Shown: in pieces, positions 1 through 6,746 of the stretch
How positions within the stretch are numbered: the first letter of the stretch is position 1
Layout of the letters: the number at the start of each line of letters is the position of its first letter
Source: Bdellovibrionales bacterium
GTDB lineage: Bacteria; Bdellovibrionota; JAFGOL01
DNA length: 10,025 nucleotides
Reading direction: 5' to 3'
Assembly (NCBI GenBank): GCA_022710165.1
Contig: JAKLHL010000048.1
Location: 1 to 10,025 of the forward strand
The notes under the pieces: model-generated
The model's input: only the letters and a program-made list of their open reading frames with translations
The model's database searches: none
What the model was told of the DNA's origin: nothing
Position numbers and translations under genes: made by a program

Positions 1-109
1 ATAATTCAATAACCAAATCAGTGCATAGAGTTACAATGAAGTCCAAGATTTTACAATTATAAAATCCCTTTTTTGGCGCAGAGCTGAATCAATAGTTAAC
101 TGCTTGTTT

Positions 110-847
110 TTACTTTAAATTATTTCTAAGCAAAAACTCATCATTGCTTATTACAGTCTCAAACTTATCATCATAAATAAGCTCATACTTATCAGACAAT
201 ATAATGGCGCGGTCAAAAAGACCGTTAACATACTCATAGTCGTGGGTGGCTGATATTATTGTCTTTTTAGCCACCTTGTTCATCTCTATCAAGAAGTCTT
301 TCATAAAGCGTTTTGTGTGTGGATCAAGCCCGTTCATCGGCTCATCAAGGACGAGGACGTCGGGATTCGTTGATAAAACTGCCGCGAGTGCCACCTTCTT
401 TTTTTCACCATCACTAAGGTTATATGGGATCCTGCCGGCAAGATGCCCTATGTTTAAAAGACCAAGACAGTCTTTGACCCTTTTATTTATCTCGCTTTCT
501 GTAAACCCCATCTGTCTTGGGCCAAACGCAACTTCTTCAAAGACCGTGGGGCAAAAAAGTTGGGATTCTGGATTTTGGAATAAAAAGCCCACTCTCTTAT
601 AAAAAGACCTCATGAAAACTGAATCCTGGTGTTTTTTATCGTTAAGCTCATTCCCGTCAAAGAAATATTTTCCACAGTATGGGGCAACAATACCACTGAT
701 CAATTTAAGCAGTGTCGACTTGCCGCTGCCATTGGGACCTAACACAGCAACGGACTCGCCTTCGGCTATCTTAAAACTTATATTAGATAGGGCGAGTTTC
801 TCTGAATATCCTGCCTTTACATTCTCTACATATATAAGCGGCTTCAT
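110..847 (-). CDS. cbiO: ECF-type nickel/cobalt transporter ATP-binding subunit (CbiO/NikO)
   Basis: This is the cytoplasmic ATPase of an energy-coupling-factor metal transporter; ATP hydrolysis by its dimer drives Ni2+ or Co2+ uptake through CbiM and CbiQ. The 245-residue protein has every ABC element: Walker A GPNGSGKST at 37-45, Q-loop glutamine 91 in FQNPESQLF, a signature written LSDGE (144-148) instead of LSGGQ, Walker B VLVLDEP at 164-170 with catalytic Glu169, and switch His202 in SATHDY. The FQNPxxQ and DGEKKK(V) patterns are typical of the CbiO family. Length suits a CbiO without a long C-terminal extension. The ATG overlaps the cbiQ TGA in an ATGA (844-847), so translation is probably coupled. 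It is the last gene of the cbiMQO operon. Whether nickel or cobalt is carried cannot be told from this subunit. Confidence 0.93.
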   Translation of the reverse strand: MKPLIYVENVKAGYSEKLALSNISFKIAEGESVAVLGPNGSGKSTLLKLISGIVAPYCGKYFFDGNELNDKKHQDSVFMRSFYKRVGFLFQNPESQLFCPTVFEEVAFGPRQMGFTESEINKRVKDCLGLLNIGHLAGRIPYNLSDGEKKKVALAAVLSTNPDVLVLDEPMNGLDPHTKRFMKDFLIEMNKVAKKTIISATHDYEYVNGLFDRAIILSDKYELIYDDKFETVISNDEFLLRNNLK

Positions 848-1647
848 ATCAAATAACCAAATAGAACAAAGATAACAAAAAGAGAAGCATAATAAAGGTC
901 ATGCCTTGAAAAACGGAGGCTCTTTTTATTAGGAAAGTACTTCCCATTAAACCCTCTTAAGATCATCGAATTATAAAGACTCTCTCCGGAGTTTTTTGTT
1001 TTTATGAAAAGAACTCCTACAGAGTTGAACAAGGCCTTTTTTATACCCTTATCCCTGCCTATAGATCTTAATTTTATAGCAGTAAGCAGTTCTGAGGCCT
1101 GTGTGCCAAAGATCACGATATATCTAAAAGAAATGTCCATCAGCAATATAACCATATCTGGTATCAAAAGTGATCTCAGCGAAGATGTTACCATATAATA
1201 GTCAGTACTATGAACATAAATGTTAATGGCCAGGACCGTTGTAAAAACTTTTAGAACTATCATCAAGGAGTTCGCACCATTGGGATAAATAATTAAAGCT
1301 GGCAAAAGTATCACGCCGCTAAATATTGCTGCAAAGAATGGTACATACAATATTTTTTTTAGATCTTTAGCACAAAAACCAAAAAGAATAAGAAAAGAAA
1401 ATCCGTTGATGAAAACACAATAAAGGGTGCTCCTAGACAACGATACAGATATAATTATGAAAAACGTAGTTATTACTTTTAGAAATGGGGACACCCTATA
1501 CACAGACCCTGTTTTACCGATATTCTCTGTTCTTATCCTGGAAGATACAGACAAGAATCTCAACACGCTCTTATTGAGCAGGCTGGTAACATCACTTGGC
1601 GCAGGTTCGTATTGATCTTTTTTACTGATCCAATCCAACATTAACAT
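844..1647 (-). CDS. cbiQ: ECF-type nickel/cobalt transporter transmembrane T component (CbiQ/NikQ)
   Basis: This is the scaffold membrane subunit that couples CbiO to CbiM. The 267-residue protein has a soluble N-terminus (about 1-50, with the SRIR...GSVYRVSPFLKV stretch common in CbiQ proteins). Hydrophobic helices follow at about 55-72, 76-92, 97-120 and 127-145, with more around 160-172 and at the C-terminus (250-267). The two EcfT coupling motifs are visible as IKLRSIG (181-187) and SMILRGFNG (217-225); the arginines in these motifs contact the ATPases. The first motif is a looser version of the usual Ala-Arg-Gly type. It overlaps the end of cbiM by 26 bases. The start is not settled: ATG codons lie at 1647 and 1641 and neither has a strong Shine-Dalgarno sequence, so the first is used here. 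Confidence 0.9.
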   Translation of the reverse strand: MLMLDWISKKDQYEPAPSDVTSLLNKSVLRFLSVSSRIRTENIGKTGSVYRVSPFLKVITTFFIIISVSLSRSTLYCVFINGFSFLILFGFCAKDLKKILYVPFFAAIFSGVILLPALIIYPNGANSLMIVLKVFTTVLAINIYVHSTDYYMVTSSLRSLLIPDMVILLMDISFRYIVIFGTQASELLTAIKLRSIGRDKGIKKALFNSVGVLFIKTKNSGESLYNSMILRGFNGKYFPNKKSLRFSRHDLYYASLFVIFVLFGYLI

Positions 1648-2611
1648 CTCTGCTCATTAGTGTTTTTATCAATCTGAACACCACCAATATCAACAATAGT
1701 CCCAAAAATGCCGAGAGGACATATCCAAGACTTTCACTGCTTATCCAAGGCATCCTGTAATCTGGCATTATAGAATTAAAATTAATACCATCCTTCATTC
1801 CGCTTGGCACATAACCAAGGACCCTGTTTATATGCTCGCTGTCCCACTCACCCCACGCTGTACCAGAAGCAATGAGCCCTATCGGTGTAGCTGCTACCAT
1901 TAATGCTATAACGGCTGTGAATGGATTTAACTGAGGATAATCTTTATTGCTTATTATATCTGGAGAAACCTTTTTAATGAATGAATATACCCCTATAGAA
2001 GCAAGGCCCTCAACGATGCCAGCAACAAAAATATGCGGTACCATCATGGCTGGTATGGATATGTTCAGTGGATATGGCGCATAAAGAGGCAAACCGCTGA
2101 CATCCTTAAATAACAGAGGCTGAAGTCCAAACTCTATGGCTGTCACCAAAGCACCAAGGTTTATAGAGAGATATGAGGCTATAAAAACACTAACGAGGCC
2201 CCATTTATCAGATCTTGAGAATCCCTTAAGTATTACCCATATATAATAACCAGCAAATGGCATTATGAACGCCATGTTGAAAGCATTCGCGCCAAAGGCC
2301 AGAACACCTCCGTCACCAAAGAACAGAGCTTGTATCAACAAAGAAATGCTCATTGCAAGACAGGCCTGATAAGGGCCGGCCAAGATACCTATGAGGGCAG
2401 CACCCGTAGCATGACCAGTTGTTCCACCTGGAAGAGGTATGTTGAACATCATCAACACAAAAGAAAAAGCTGAAAGCAACCCTATAGAAGATATATTTTT
2501 GTTACCGAGTTTCCCTTTTATTTTCTTAGAAGCCCTAGACCATATCGGCAACATTGTGATCGTAAGAACAGCACATGTAGACGGACTAAGGTAGTTGTCT
2601 GGGATGTGCAT
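1622..2611 (-). CDS. cbiM: ECF-type nickel/cobalt transporter substrate-binding component CbiM with fused CbiN/PDGLE-like C-terminus
   Basis: This is the metal-capturing S component of the transporter, 329 residues when started at the ATG at 2611. That start gives the family's N-terminus MHIPDNYLSP. It has GGAGG (2617-2621) five bases upstream, and it places His2 and His67 (in PLPGGTTGHATGA) at the positions reported to bind metal in NikM2 together with the free N-terminal Met. An in-frame TTG at 2623 would add four residues (MEVL) and bury that terminus, so I reject it. Residues about 1-215 are the membrane CbiM core. Residues about 230-320 (NPFTAVIA...TPIGLIASGTAWGEW...YVLSAFLG) form two further helices around an extracytoplasmic loop, as in CbiN/PDGLE partners, which explains why no separate cbiN is seen. 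Nickel versus cobalt specificity is undecided. Confidence 0.92.
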   Translation of the reverse strand: MHIPDNYLSPSTCAVLTITMLPIWSRASKKIKGKLGNKNISSIGLLSAFSFVLMMFNIPLPGGTTGHATGAALIGILAGPYQACLAMSISLLIQALFFGDGGVLAFGANAFNMAFIMPFAGYYIWVILKGFSRSDKWGLVSVFIASYLSINLGALVTAIEFGLQPLLFKDVSGLPLYAPYPLNISIPAMMVPHIFVAGIVEGLASIGVYSFIKKVSPDIISNKDYPQLNPFTAVIALMVAATPIGLIASGTAWGEWDSEHINRVLGYVPSGMKDGINFNSIMPDYRMPWISSESLGYVLSAFLGLLLILVVFRLIKTLMSRDVNVGLDQ

Positions 2612-2626
2612 CAAAACCTCCAAAGA

Positions 2627-2660
2627 ACGGACGGAAATACGGTTAAGTAGTTCCGTCCGT
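2627..2660 (-). promoter_or_regulatory. Strong inverted repeat in the cbiM leader (candidate operator or leader hairpin)
   Basis: The arms ACGGACGGAA (2627-2636 on the plus strand) and TTCCGTCCGT (2651-2660) are exact reverse complements. After one mismatch the symmetry continues for three more base pairs (TAC/GTA), leaving a six-base centre. The element ends five bases before the cbiM Shine-Dalgarno sequence. A candidate -10 box GATAAT (minus strand, 2665-2670) would start transcription inside the distal arm, although no good -35 was found. The preceding gene ends in a terminator, so cbiM needs its own promoter here. The position fits a metal-sensing repressor operator or an RNA hairpin; I recognise neither a NikR box nor a cobalamin or NiCo riboswitch. 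Confidence 0.6.
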
Positions 2661-2716
2661 ATATATTATCCAGCAAGGGCCTGATTTGTTGCCCCGCCGG
2701 GAAGAAAGCACACAAA

Positions 2717-2749
2717 AAAGTGGGAGACCTAAGCACAGTCTCCCACTTT
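2717..2749 (-). terminator. Rho-independent terminator of the ferredoxin gene
   Basis: A perfect 12-bp stem (2717-2728 pairs with 2738-2749, core GTGGGAGAC/GTCTCCCAC) with a nine-base loop is followed on the minus strand by a run of six T (2712-2719 region read as TTTTTTGTG). It lies 25 bases after the ferredoxin stop codon and separates that gene from the cbiMQO operon. Confidence 0.9.
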
Positions 2750-2773
2750 ATCATACAAAATCTATCAGATAAA

Positions 2774-2950
2774 TTAGTTGCCAGCTGCTATCGCTTCCAC
2801 TGGGCAAACACCTATGCAATTTCCACAATCTATGCACTTAGAGGCATCTATTTTAAAAACACTGCTATCCTGAACTATAGCTGATACAGGGCATTCTGGC
2901 TGACATGCTCCGCATCCAACACATTTCTGTTTATCTATTGAGTGTGACAT
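2774..2950 (-). CDS. 2[4Fe-4S] ferredoxin, clostridial type
   Basis: This is a small electron carrier of 58 residues. Two full [4Fe-4S] motifs are present: CVGCGACQPECP (Cys10, 13, 16, 20) and CIDCGNCIGVCP (Cys39, 42, 45, 49), with the usual pseudo-twofold spacing. The N-terminus is MSHSIDKQK and the C-terminus PVEAIAAGN. The ATG at 2950 has an excellent Shine-Dalgarno sequence, AGGAGGG, six bases upstream. It is a monocistronic gene: its own terminator follows, and upstream it diverges from the CBM48 gene. The 140-base divergent region contains minus-strand -10-like boxes (GATAAT at 2993-2998, TATGAT at 2988-2993) and a TTGACC at 3006-3011, but the spacings do not give one convincing promoter. 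The redox partner cannot be inferred from the neighbours. Confidence 0.95.
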   Translation of the reverse strand: MSHSIDKQKCVGCGACQPECPVSAIVQDSSVFKIDASKCIDCGNCIGVCPVEAIAAGN

Positions 2951-3063
2951 ATTGGTCCCTCCTTTGGTTTTTATAGGTTAATGGTAAATCATATTATCTA
3001 TATGGGGTCAAATAAAATAAACAGCGCCAATCTAATGACTTAGAGCACATCAGATTTATACGC

Positions 3064-3090
3064 TTGTAAAACACGGCAACTGATTATAAT
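3064..3090 (+). promoter_or_regulatory. Candidate promoter of the CBM48 gene
   Basis: A perfect -10 hexamer TATAAT (3085-3090) follows a TTGTAA (3064-3069) after 15 bases; shifting the -35 to CTTGTA or GCTTGT gives 16 or 17. The -10 box touches the first in-frame ATG (3091), so a transcript from here would begin near 3096-3098. Confidence 0.45.
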
Positions 3091-3387
3091 ATGGCCCTCA
3101 TGATACTAAAACATGGGAACGGAAAAATAACTTTTATATTTGACCAACCGTCTTCTTCGCCTGTTTTTTTAACTGGTGATTTCAACAACTGGAGCACCCA
3201 AATAGACCCAATGGAGCTGATAGAAGAAAAGTGGCAAAAGACCATAAAGCTTAAACCTGGCGCATATCAGTTCAAATATTTTACAATAGAAGATGGGGTC
3301 GGGATGCAGTGGTTCAATGACTGGCGCGCCGACGCATATGTGAAGAGTCCATTTGGCGGCGAAAATTCAGTAGTAATAATAGATTAA
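3091..3387 (+). CDS. Free-standing glycogen-binding (CBM48/AMPK-type) domain protein
   Basis: This 98-residue protein is essentially one early-set immunoglobulin-like carbohydrate-binding domain. It contains the family patterns VFLTGDFNNW (about 26-35), the downstream GAYQFKYF strand (57-64), and the C-terminal FNDWRADAYVKSPFGGENSVV segment, which are typical of the N-terminal domains of glycogen-branching and debranching enzymes and of AMPK beta. No catalytic domain follows, so it probably binds glycogen or another alpha-glucan, or serves as an adaptor; the partner is not in this window. It has no signal peptide and should be cytoplasmic. No Shine-Dalgarno sequence precedes the ATG at 3091. 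The ATG at 3100 (residue 4) is an alternative start that would fit a nearly leaderless mRNA from the TATAAT just upstream. The stop shares bases with the converging RNase J stop. Confidence 0.88.
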   Translation: MALMILKHGNGKITFIFDQPSSSPVFLTGDFNNWSTQIDPMELIEEKWQKTIKLKPGAYQFKYFTIEDGVGMQWFNDWRADAYVKSPFGGENSVVIID

Positions 3388-5021
3388 AAGACCAATATCT
3401 GTACGATAACCTCTGGCTTGTCATCAAACATTTTCCTAAATTCACGTCTTGTAATTGTTCTTATTTCAAGCCTTGAAGCTTCTATGTTCTTAGAGACCTT
3501 GCTCTTTTTAATATAATCCCTAACTTCTTTTTTTATGTTCTTTACTAGGGTCTTAAGCTTTTCGCTGTCAGCGACACCAATGGAATTAACCTCTACCAGA
3601 TCAAAGAACTTCCTTTTACTATCAACCATGACGGTTACACTAACAGTGCCGTGCATGGCAAGCAGCGTTCTAGTTTTTATAAGGCTTTTATCTATTAAGG
3701 TACCGCTGTCTGAATCAAGGTAAAGTTTTTTTATTTCATAATTATTAGATACGAAAGCTTTGTCCTTATTAAAGGAGAATTCATCCCCACCCCTAAGGAT
3801 GAAGCAATTCCCGGGATCAACACCGTTATCAACAGCAAGTTCTACGTGTTTTGTTAAATGTATATATTCACCATGCATCGGGACAAAGAACTTCGGGGAG
3901 GCTACTTTTATAACATGCGCCAGGTCTTCGCTGTAAGCATGACCAGAGGAATGAACATCCTGAACATCTGAATAAACTATTTCAGCGCCTTTTTCGCTAA
4001 GCCGGTTCATGGTATCCATTATGACCTTCTCATTACCTGGTATCTGGCTGGAAGAGAATATTATCATATCGCCGCTTTCTACCTCTATCTGAGGGTGATA
4101 ACCATATGACAGCCTGACTACAGCCGAGTTCCTTTCGGCTTGGCTTCCAGTGCACAGGAAAACACAGTCGCTGTCGTTATATTTTGACATATCACTTTCT
4201 GGCTTTATGCAGCCCTCATCATCTTCAATGTAACCAAGCTTCCTGCCAATACCGATGTGGATCTTTATATTATTGCCGCTAATGAAAAGATTTTTACTGT
4301 GCTTCTTTGAAAGGGATATTATTTGGTTTATCCTATCAATGTTCGACGAGAACAATGTAACGATTATCTTTTTCTTTGCTCTCTTAAAACAACTATCCAG
4401 ATTTCTATAGACCTCTTCCTCTGAGACAGGCCTTGAATCATCGAATGCGTTGGTGCTATCACTTAGAAGAAGGTCTATTCCGTTCTCTTTGCTTATATGT
4501 TCTATCTTGCCAATAAAATCCTTTGTGTATTTATCCCCTAACTTAAAATCTGCAGCATAAAGTATATTAACACCCTTTGTTCTTATAAAAAGAGCCCCAG
4601 AATCGGGTATACTGTGGTCTACTCTTATATATTCGACCAAAAAAGGCTCCTCTAATATCGGCTCGCCAAAATTAATACCTCTAAGGTTTTTCTTTGGGCT
4701 AATACCAGTGGTATTCTTGCACCTTGCAGTTATTACTTCTGAAGCATACGACGCCGCATATATTCTAGGCGAAAAGGTCCTTAACAAATATGGTATTCCC
4801 CCAACATGGTCTTCGTGGCCGTGAGTTATAAATAAAGCAGGGATCTTCCCAAACTTAGATAAAACATCATCGTAATCTGGCATTATGGTCTCAACACCAA
4901 AATGCTGGGTGCTCGGGAATATAACGCCGGCATCAATGCAAATGTTGTCAGAACCAGACCTGAACATGAACATGTTCATCCCTATTTCTCTAACACCACC
5001 GATCGGGATAAGTTTTATCAT
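3384..5021 (-). CDS. rnj: Ribonuclease J (metallo-beta-lactamase/beta-CASP RNase)
   Basis: This enzyme degrades and matures RNA in the cytoplasm, combining 5'-to-3' exonuclease and endonuclease activity with two zinc ions. The 545-residue length is normal for the family. Visible motifs in order: HGHEDH at 67-72 (His67, His69, Asp71, His72), His136 in DHSIPDS, Asp158 in ADFK, SDSTN at 187-191, CTGSQAE at 290-296 (usually GSQGE), SSSQIPGNE at 323-331 (usually SSSPIPGNE), SSGHA at 358-362 (His361) and HGEY at 383-386 (His383). After that comes the C-terminal domain with the FRKMF...PEVIVQILVF ending. It is the last gene of the ExbB/ExbD/AgmX operon, 13 bases after the beta-barrel gene. Its Shine-Dalgarno sequence GGCGGTG lies in a small hairpin over the preceding stop codon. 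The product may act on bulk RNA and only share the operon's transcript. Confidence 0.95.
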   Translation of the reverse strand: MIKLIPIGGVREIGMNMFMFRSGSDNICIDAGVIFPSTQHFGVETIMPDYDDVLSKFGKIPALFITHGHEDHVGGIPYLLRTFSPRIYAASYASEVITARCKNTTGISPKKNLRGINFGEPILEEPFLVEYIRVDHSIPDSGALFIRTKGVNILYAADFKLGDKYTKDFIGKIEHISKENGIDLLLSDSTNAFDDSRPVSEEEVYRNLDSCFKRAKKKIIVTLFSSNIDRINQIISLSKKHSKNLFISGNNIKIHIGIGRKLGYIEDDEGCIKPESDMSKYNDSDCVFLCTGSQAERNSAVVRLSYGYHPQIEVESGDMIIFSSSQIPGNEKVIMDTMNRLSEKGAEIVYSDVQDVHSSGHAYSEDLAHVIKVASPKFFVPMHGEYIHLTKHVELAVDNGVDPGNCFILRGGDEFSFNKDKAFVSNNYEIKKLYLDSDSGTLIDKSLIKTRTLLAMHGTVSVTVMVDSKRKFFDLVEVNSIGVADSEKLKTLVKNIKKEVRDYIKKSKVSKNIEASRLEIRTITRREFRKMFDDKPEVIVQILVF

Positions 5022-5024
5022 TTT

Positions 5025-5037
5025 TAGGCACCGCCTA
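5025..5037 (-). promoter_or_regulatory. Hairpin covering the RNase J ribosome binding site
   Basis: TAGGC (5033-5037 read on the minus strand) pairs with GCCTA (5025-5029) across a three-base loop. It contains the TAG stop of the beta-barrel gene and most of the RNase J Shine-Dalgarno sequence AGGCGGTG, seven bases before the RNase J ATG. Ribosomes finishing the upstream gene would open it, which suggests translational coupling. The stem is only five base pairs, so this is tentative. Confidence 0.4.
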
Positions 5038-6210
5038 GAATTTGTTCGTTAGACCCACCAAAACGACGAAACGACTATAGTTGGCAGATGGATCTGGTCC
5101 GGTATAATAACCAAAGGAATTATACGCATCAGAATTTACCCACTCAGCCATGGCCTTTGTGGTAAAAGAAATATTCTCTTTGATACCGCTTATAACGAAT
5201 AGTGGTATAGAAAATTCTGTAATGAAGCCGAGCCTGTGGTCAACCCTCCTTGGTGATATCCTGTAGTAACGATAAATATATTGGAACGTAGCCAGATTGA
5301 CTATACTGTCATACCAGATCGACTTTAACTCTATGGCAACTTTTTGATCTACATAGAAATTAGAATATACAGAATCATATGCCATCCTTTCATAAACAGC
5401 TGCAAGAGACGTACTTTCAGACATAATGTCTGTAACTCTCAATGACATTACTGGTTCATGAAAATCTAAACCATACTGATAGTTCATCCAAAGAAAACCA
5501 GCTGTAAGGTCCATTTTCAAACTATCACTAAGCCTGCCTGTCAGACCTGTAAAACCATTTATATAAACTGAATCTGAATTTCCATAAGGGGAGGCACCAT
5601 AGCCGGCTGTATAGTATGATCTGCCGCCTATTACACCTAGTTTCAATGCTGTTTCTGGAAAGAAAAAATATCTAGACTCAATATTTATATATGCTTTTTT
5701 GTTGTTGAAATTTTCATATATGTTCTCGTCGTATTCTTTTGAATCAAGGGCTATGCCGCTAAGGAATTTCCACGAACGGCTGTGGGTGTCGTGTTCAATG
5801 TTGGCCCTTATTGACAACATGTTCCACTTTGATCGTGTTTCTGTATCCATTAGTATCGGGTCACTATTGTTCATATATCTGCTTAGAAAAGAAACTGTGG
5901 TTTGATCGTCGGGGCGTATATCTAAGCCGCCATTGAACTTCCATTTAAAGAAACTTTGCTCTGTGTTCTTGAAATATCTGTTGTAATCTATACCACCGCC
6001 AACTGTTACAATTATTTCTCTCTTGTCAAAGACAAGGTCTAGCTCCGGATCAACCCTAAGCAAATAGTCCATCCCTGAAGACGACTCCATATAAAGTGAG
6101 TTGGAGTCTACGCCGCCAAGAATAGATATTGAATCTTTAACATAGAACCTTGCTTCTAACACAGTTGGGAGAAGGCATATTATTATAAATATCGCTCTTA
6201 AGATAATCAT
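5035..6210 (-). CDS. Probable outer-membrane beta-barrel protein of unknown function
   Basis: I do not recognise a named family. The 391-residue product starts with a signal peptide (MIILRAIFIIICLLPTVLEA, likely cut after residue 20). After that there are no long hydrophobic helices. The rest is rich in aromatic residues and in short alternating polar/hydrophobic stretches (for example YKVNLATFQYIYRYYRI-like strands and FVVLVGLTNKF), and the protein ends in Phe, the usual signal for outer-membrane assembly by BAM. Asn, Ser and Tyr are abundant, and there are few cysteines. Its ATG overlaps the TGA of the secreted-protein gene (ATGA, 6207-6210), so the two are probably co-translated. From its place behind an ExbB/ExbD/AgmX set I infer that it could be the outer-membrane partner of the periplasm-crossing arm, as GltA, GltB and GltH are in Myxococcus. 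A secreted periplasmic beta-protein is the alternative. Confidence 0.75.
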   Translation of the reverse strand: MIILRAIFIIICLLPTVLEARFYVKDSISILGGVDSNSLYMESSSGMDYLLRVDPELDLVFDKREIIVTVGGGIDYNRYFKNTEQSFFKWKFNGGLDIRPDDQTTVSFLSRYMNNSDPILMDTETRSKWNMLSIRANIEHDTHSRSWKFLSGIALDSKEYDENIYENFNNKKAYINIESRYFFFPETALKLGVIGGRSYYTAGYGASPYGNSDSVYINGFTGLTGRLSDSLKMDLTAGFLWMNYQYGLDFHEPVMSLRVTDIMSESTSLAAVYERMAYDSVYSNFYVDQKVAIELKSIWYDSIVNLATFQYIYRYYRISPRRVDHRLGFITEFSIPLFVISGIKENISFTTKAMAEWVNSDAYNSFGYYTGPDPSANYSRFVVLVGLTNKF

Positions 6211-6731
6211 CTAAATGGGGCCCTCGCTGCCGGATAATCTTCTGGGATAACGATATCTGTTTTTATGTGCTCCTTTTTACCTACAACTTCATCTTTTATT
6301 ATCTCGTTCCCACTATTCTTGCTCGATAACAAGGAGTTCTTTAGAAGACAGTCCTCTATGTTTAGATTGACGCTAGAAAACAACTGGTTAACCTCCCTTA
6401 TCCTTTCTAGCTCTTCAAATAATCTTATCCTAAAATCCTTGCAGTCCATGTTGTCTAATTTTGTAAGTATCGGCCCATATGCATAATCAACCACTTTAAG
6501 CGCGCTCAACCCATCTCTAATGCAACTCTCCTGTTCCTGCATGCCGTTTTTAACCTTTTTATCAAGATCAGCCTCTATTCTTTGTAATATGACCCTGTTA
6601 CGGCTTATAGTGTTCTTTTCTTTTGCAACTTTCTCACAAAAAAGATCTTTCATCGTAGAATCAAAATCGCGACCAGAGTAGATTGGTTGCAATTGAAGAA
6701 GCGTTAAAAAAAGTAACGACAAACTGAACAA
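6207..6731 (-). CDS. Small secreted four-cysteine protein of unknown function
   Basis: This 174-residue product is not recognised. It begins with a hydrophobic stretch MFSLSLLFLTLLQLQPIYSG that should act as a signal peptide, with cleavage near residue 19-20, although it lacks the usual positive charge at the N-terminus. The mature part is largely helical and charged (about 22-120, possible coiled coil) and carries Cys32, Cys70, Cys97 and Cys128, enough for two disulphides. The tail, about 130-174, is polar and ends in DYPAARAPFR. The start is a TTG at 6731: an AGGGAGG lies eight bases upstream, and the only in-frame codon block before it runs straight into the stop of the AgmX gene. It follows that gene by 15 bases and overlaps the beta-barrel gene by four, so it probably works in the periplasm with these two proteins. 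Confidence 0.75.
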   Translation of the reverse strand: MFSLSLLFLTLLQLQPIYSGRDFDSTMKDLFCEKVAKEKNTISRNRVILQRIEADLDKKVKNGMQEQESCIRDGLSALKVVDYAYGPILTKLDNMDCKDFRIRLFEELERIREVNQLFSSVNLNIEDCLLKNSLLSSKNSGNEIIKDEVVGKKEHIKTDIVIPEDYPAARAPFR

Positions 6732-6746
6732 GCCTAAAACCTCCCT

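Noticed and set aside
56..61. Minus-strand TATAAT downstream of cbiO, with possible TTG-started frame to the window edge
   Set aside because: The nearest TTGATT is 25 bases away, too far for a -35; the remaining sequence is too short to judge a gene.
84..112. Possible terminator after cbiO
   Set aside because: Only a four-base GCAG/CTGC pairing without a following T-run was seen.
246..875. Plus-strand open frames opposite cbiO (246-602, 612-875)
   Set aside because: They mirror the ABC ATPase coding sequence, whose motifs are intact on the minus strand.
2661..2716. Cobalamin or NiCo riboswitch before cbiM
   Set aside because: No B12-box-like conserved sequence was seen, and the roughly 95 bases between the terminator and the ribosome site show only the inverted repeat and tiny stems. 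A covariance search would be decisive.
2751..2756. TCATAC, one half of an enterobacterial NikR box
   Set aside because: There is no GTATGA 16 bases away, and it lies upstream of the terminator, not in the cbiM promoter region.
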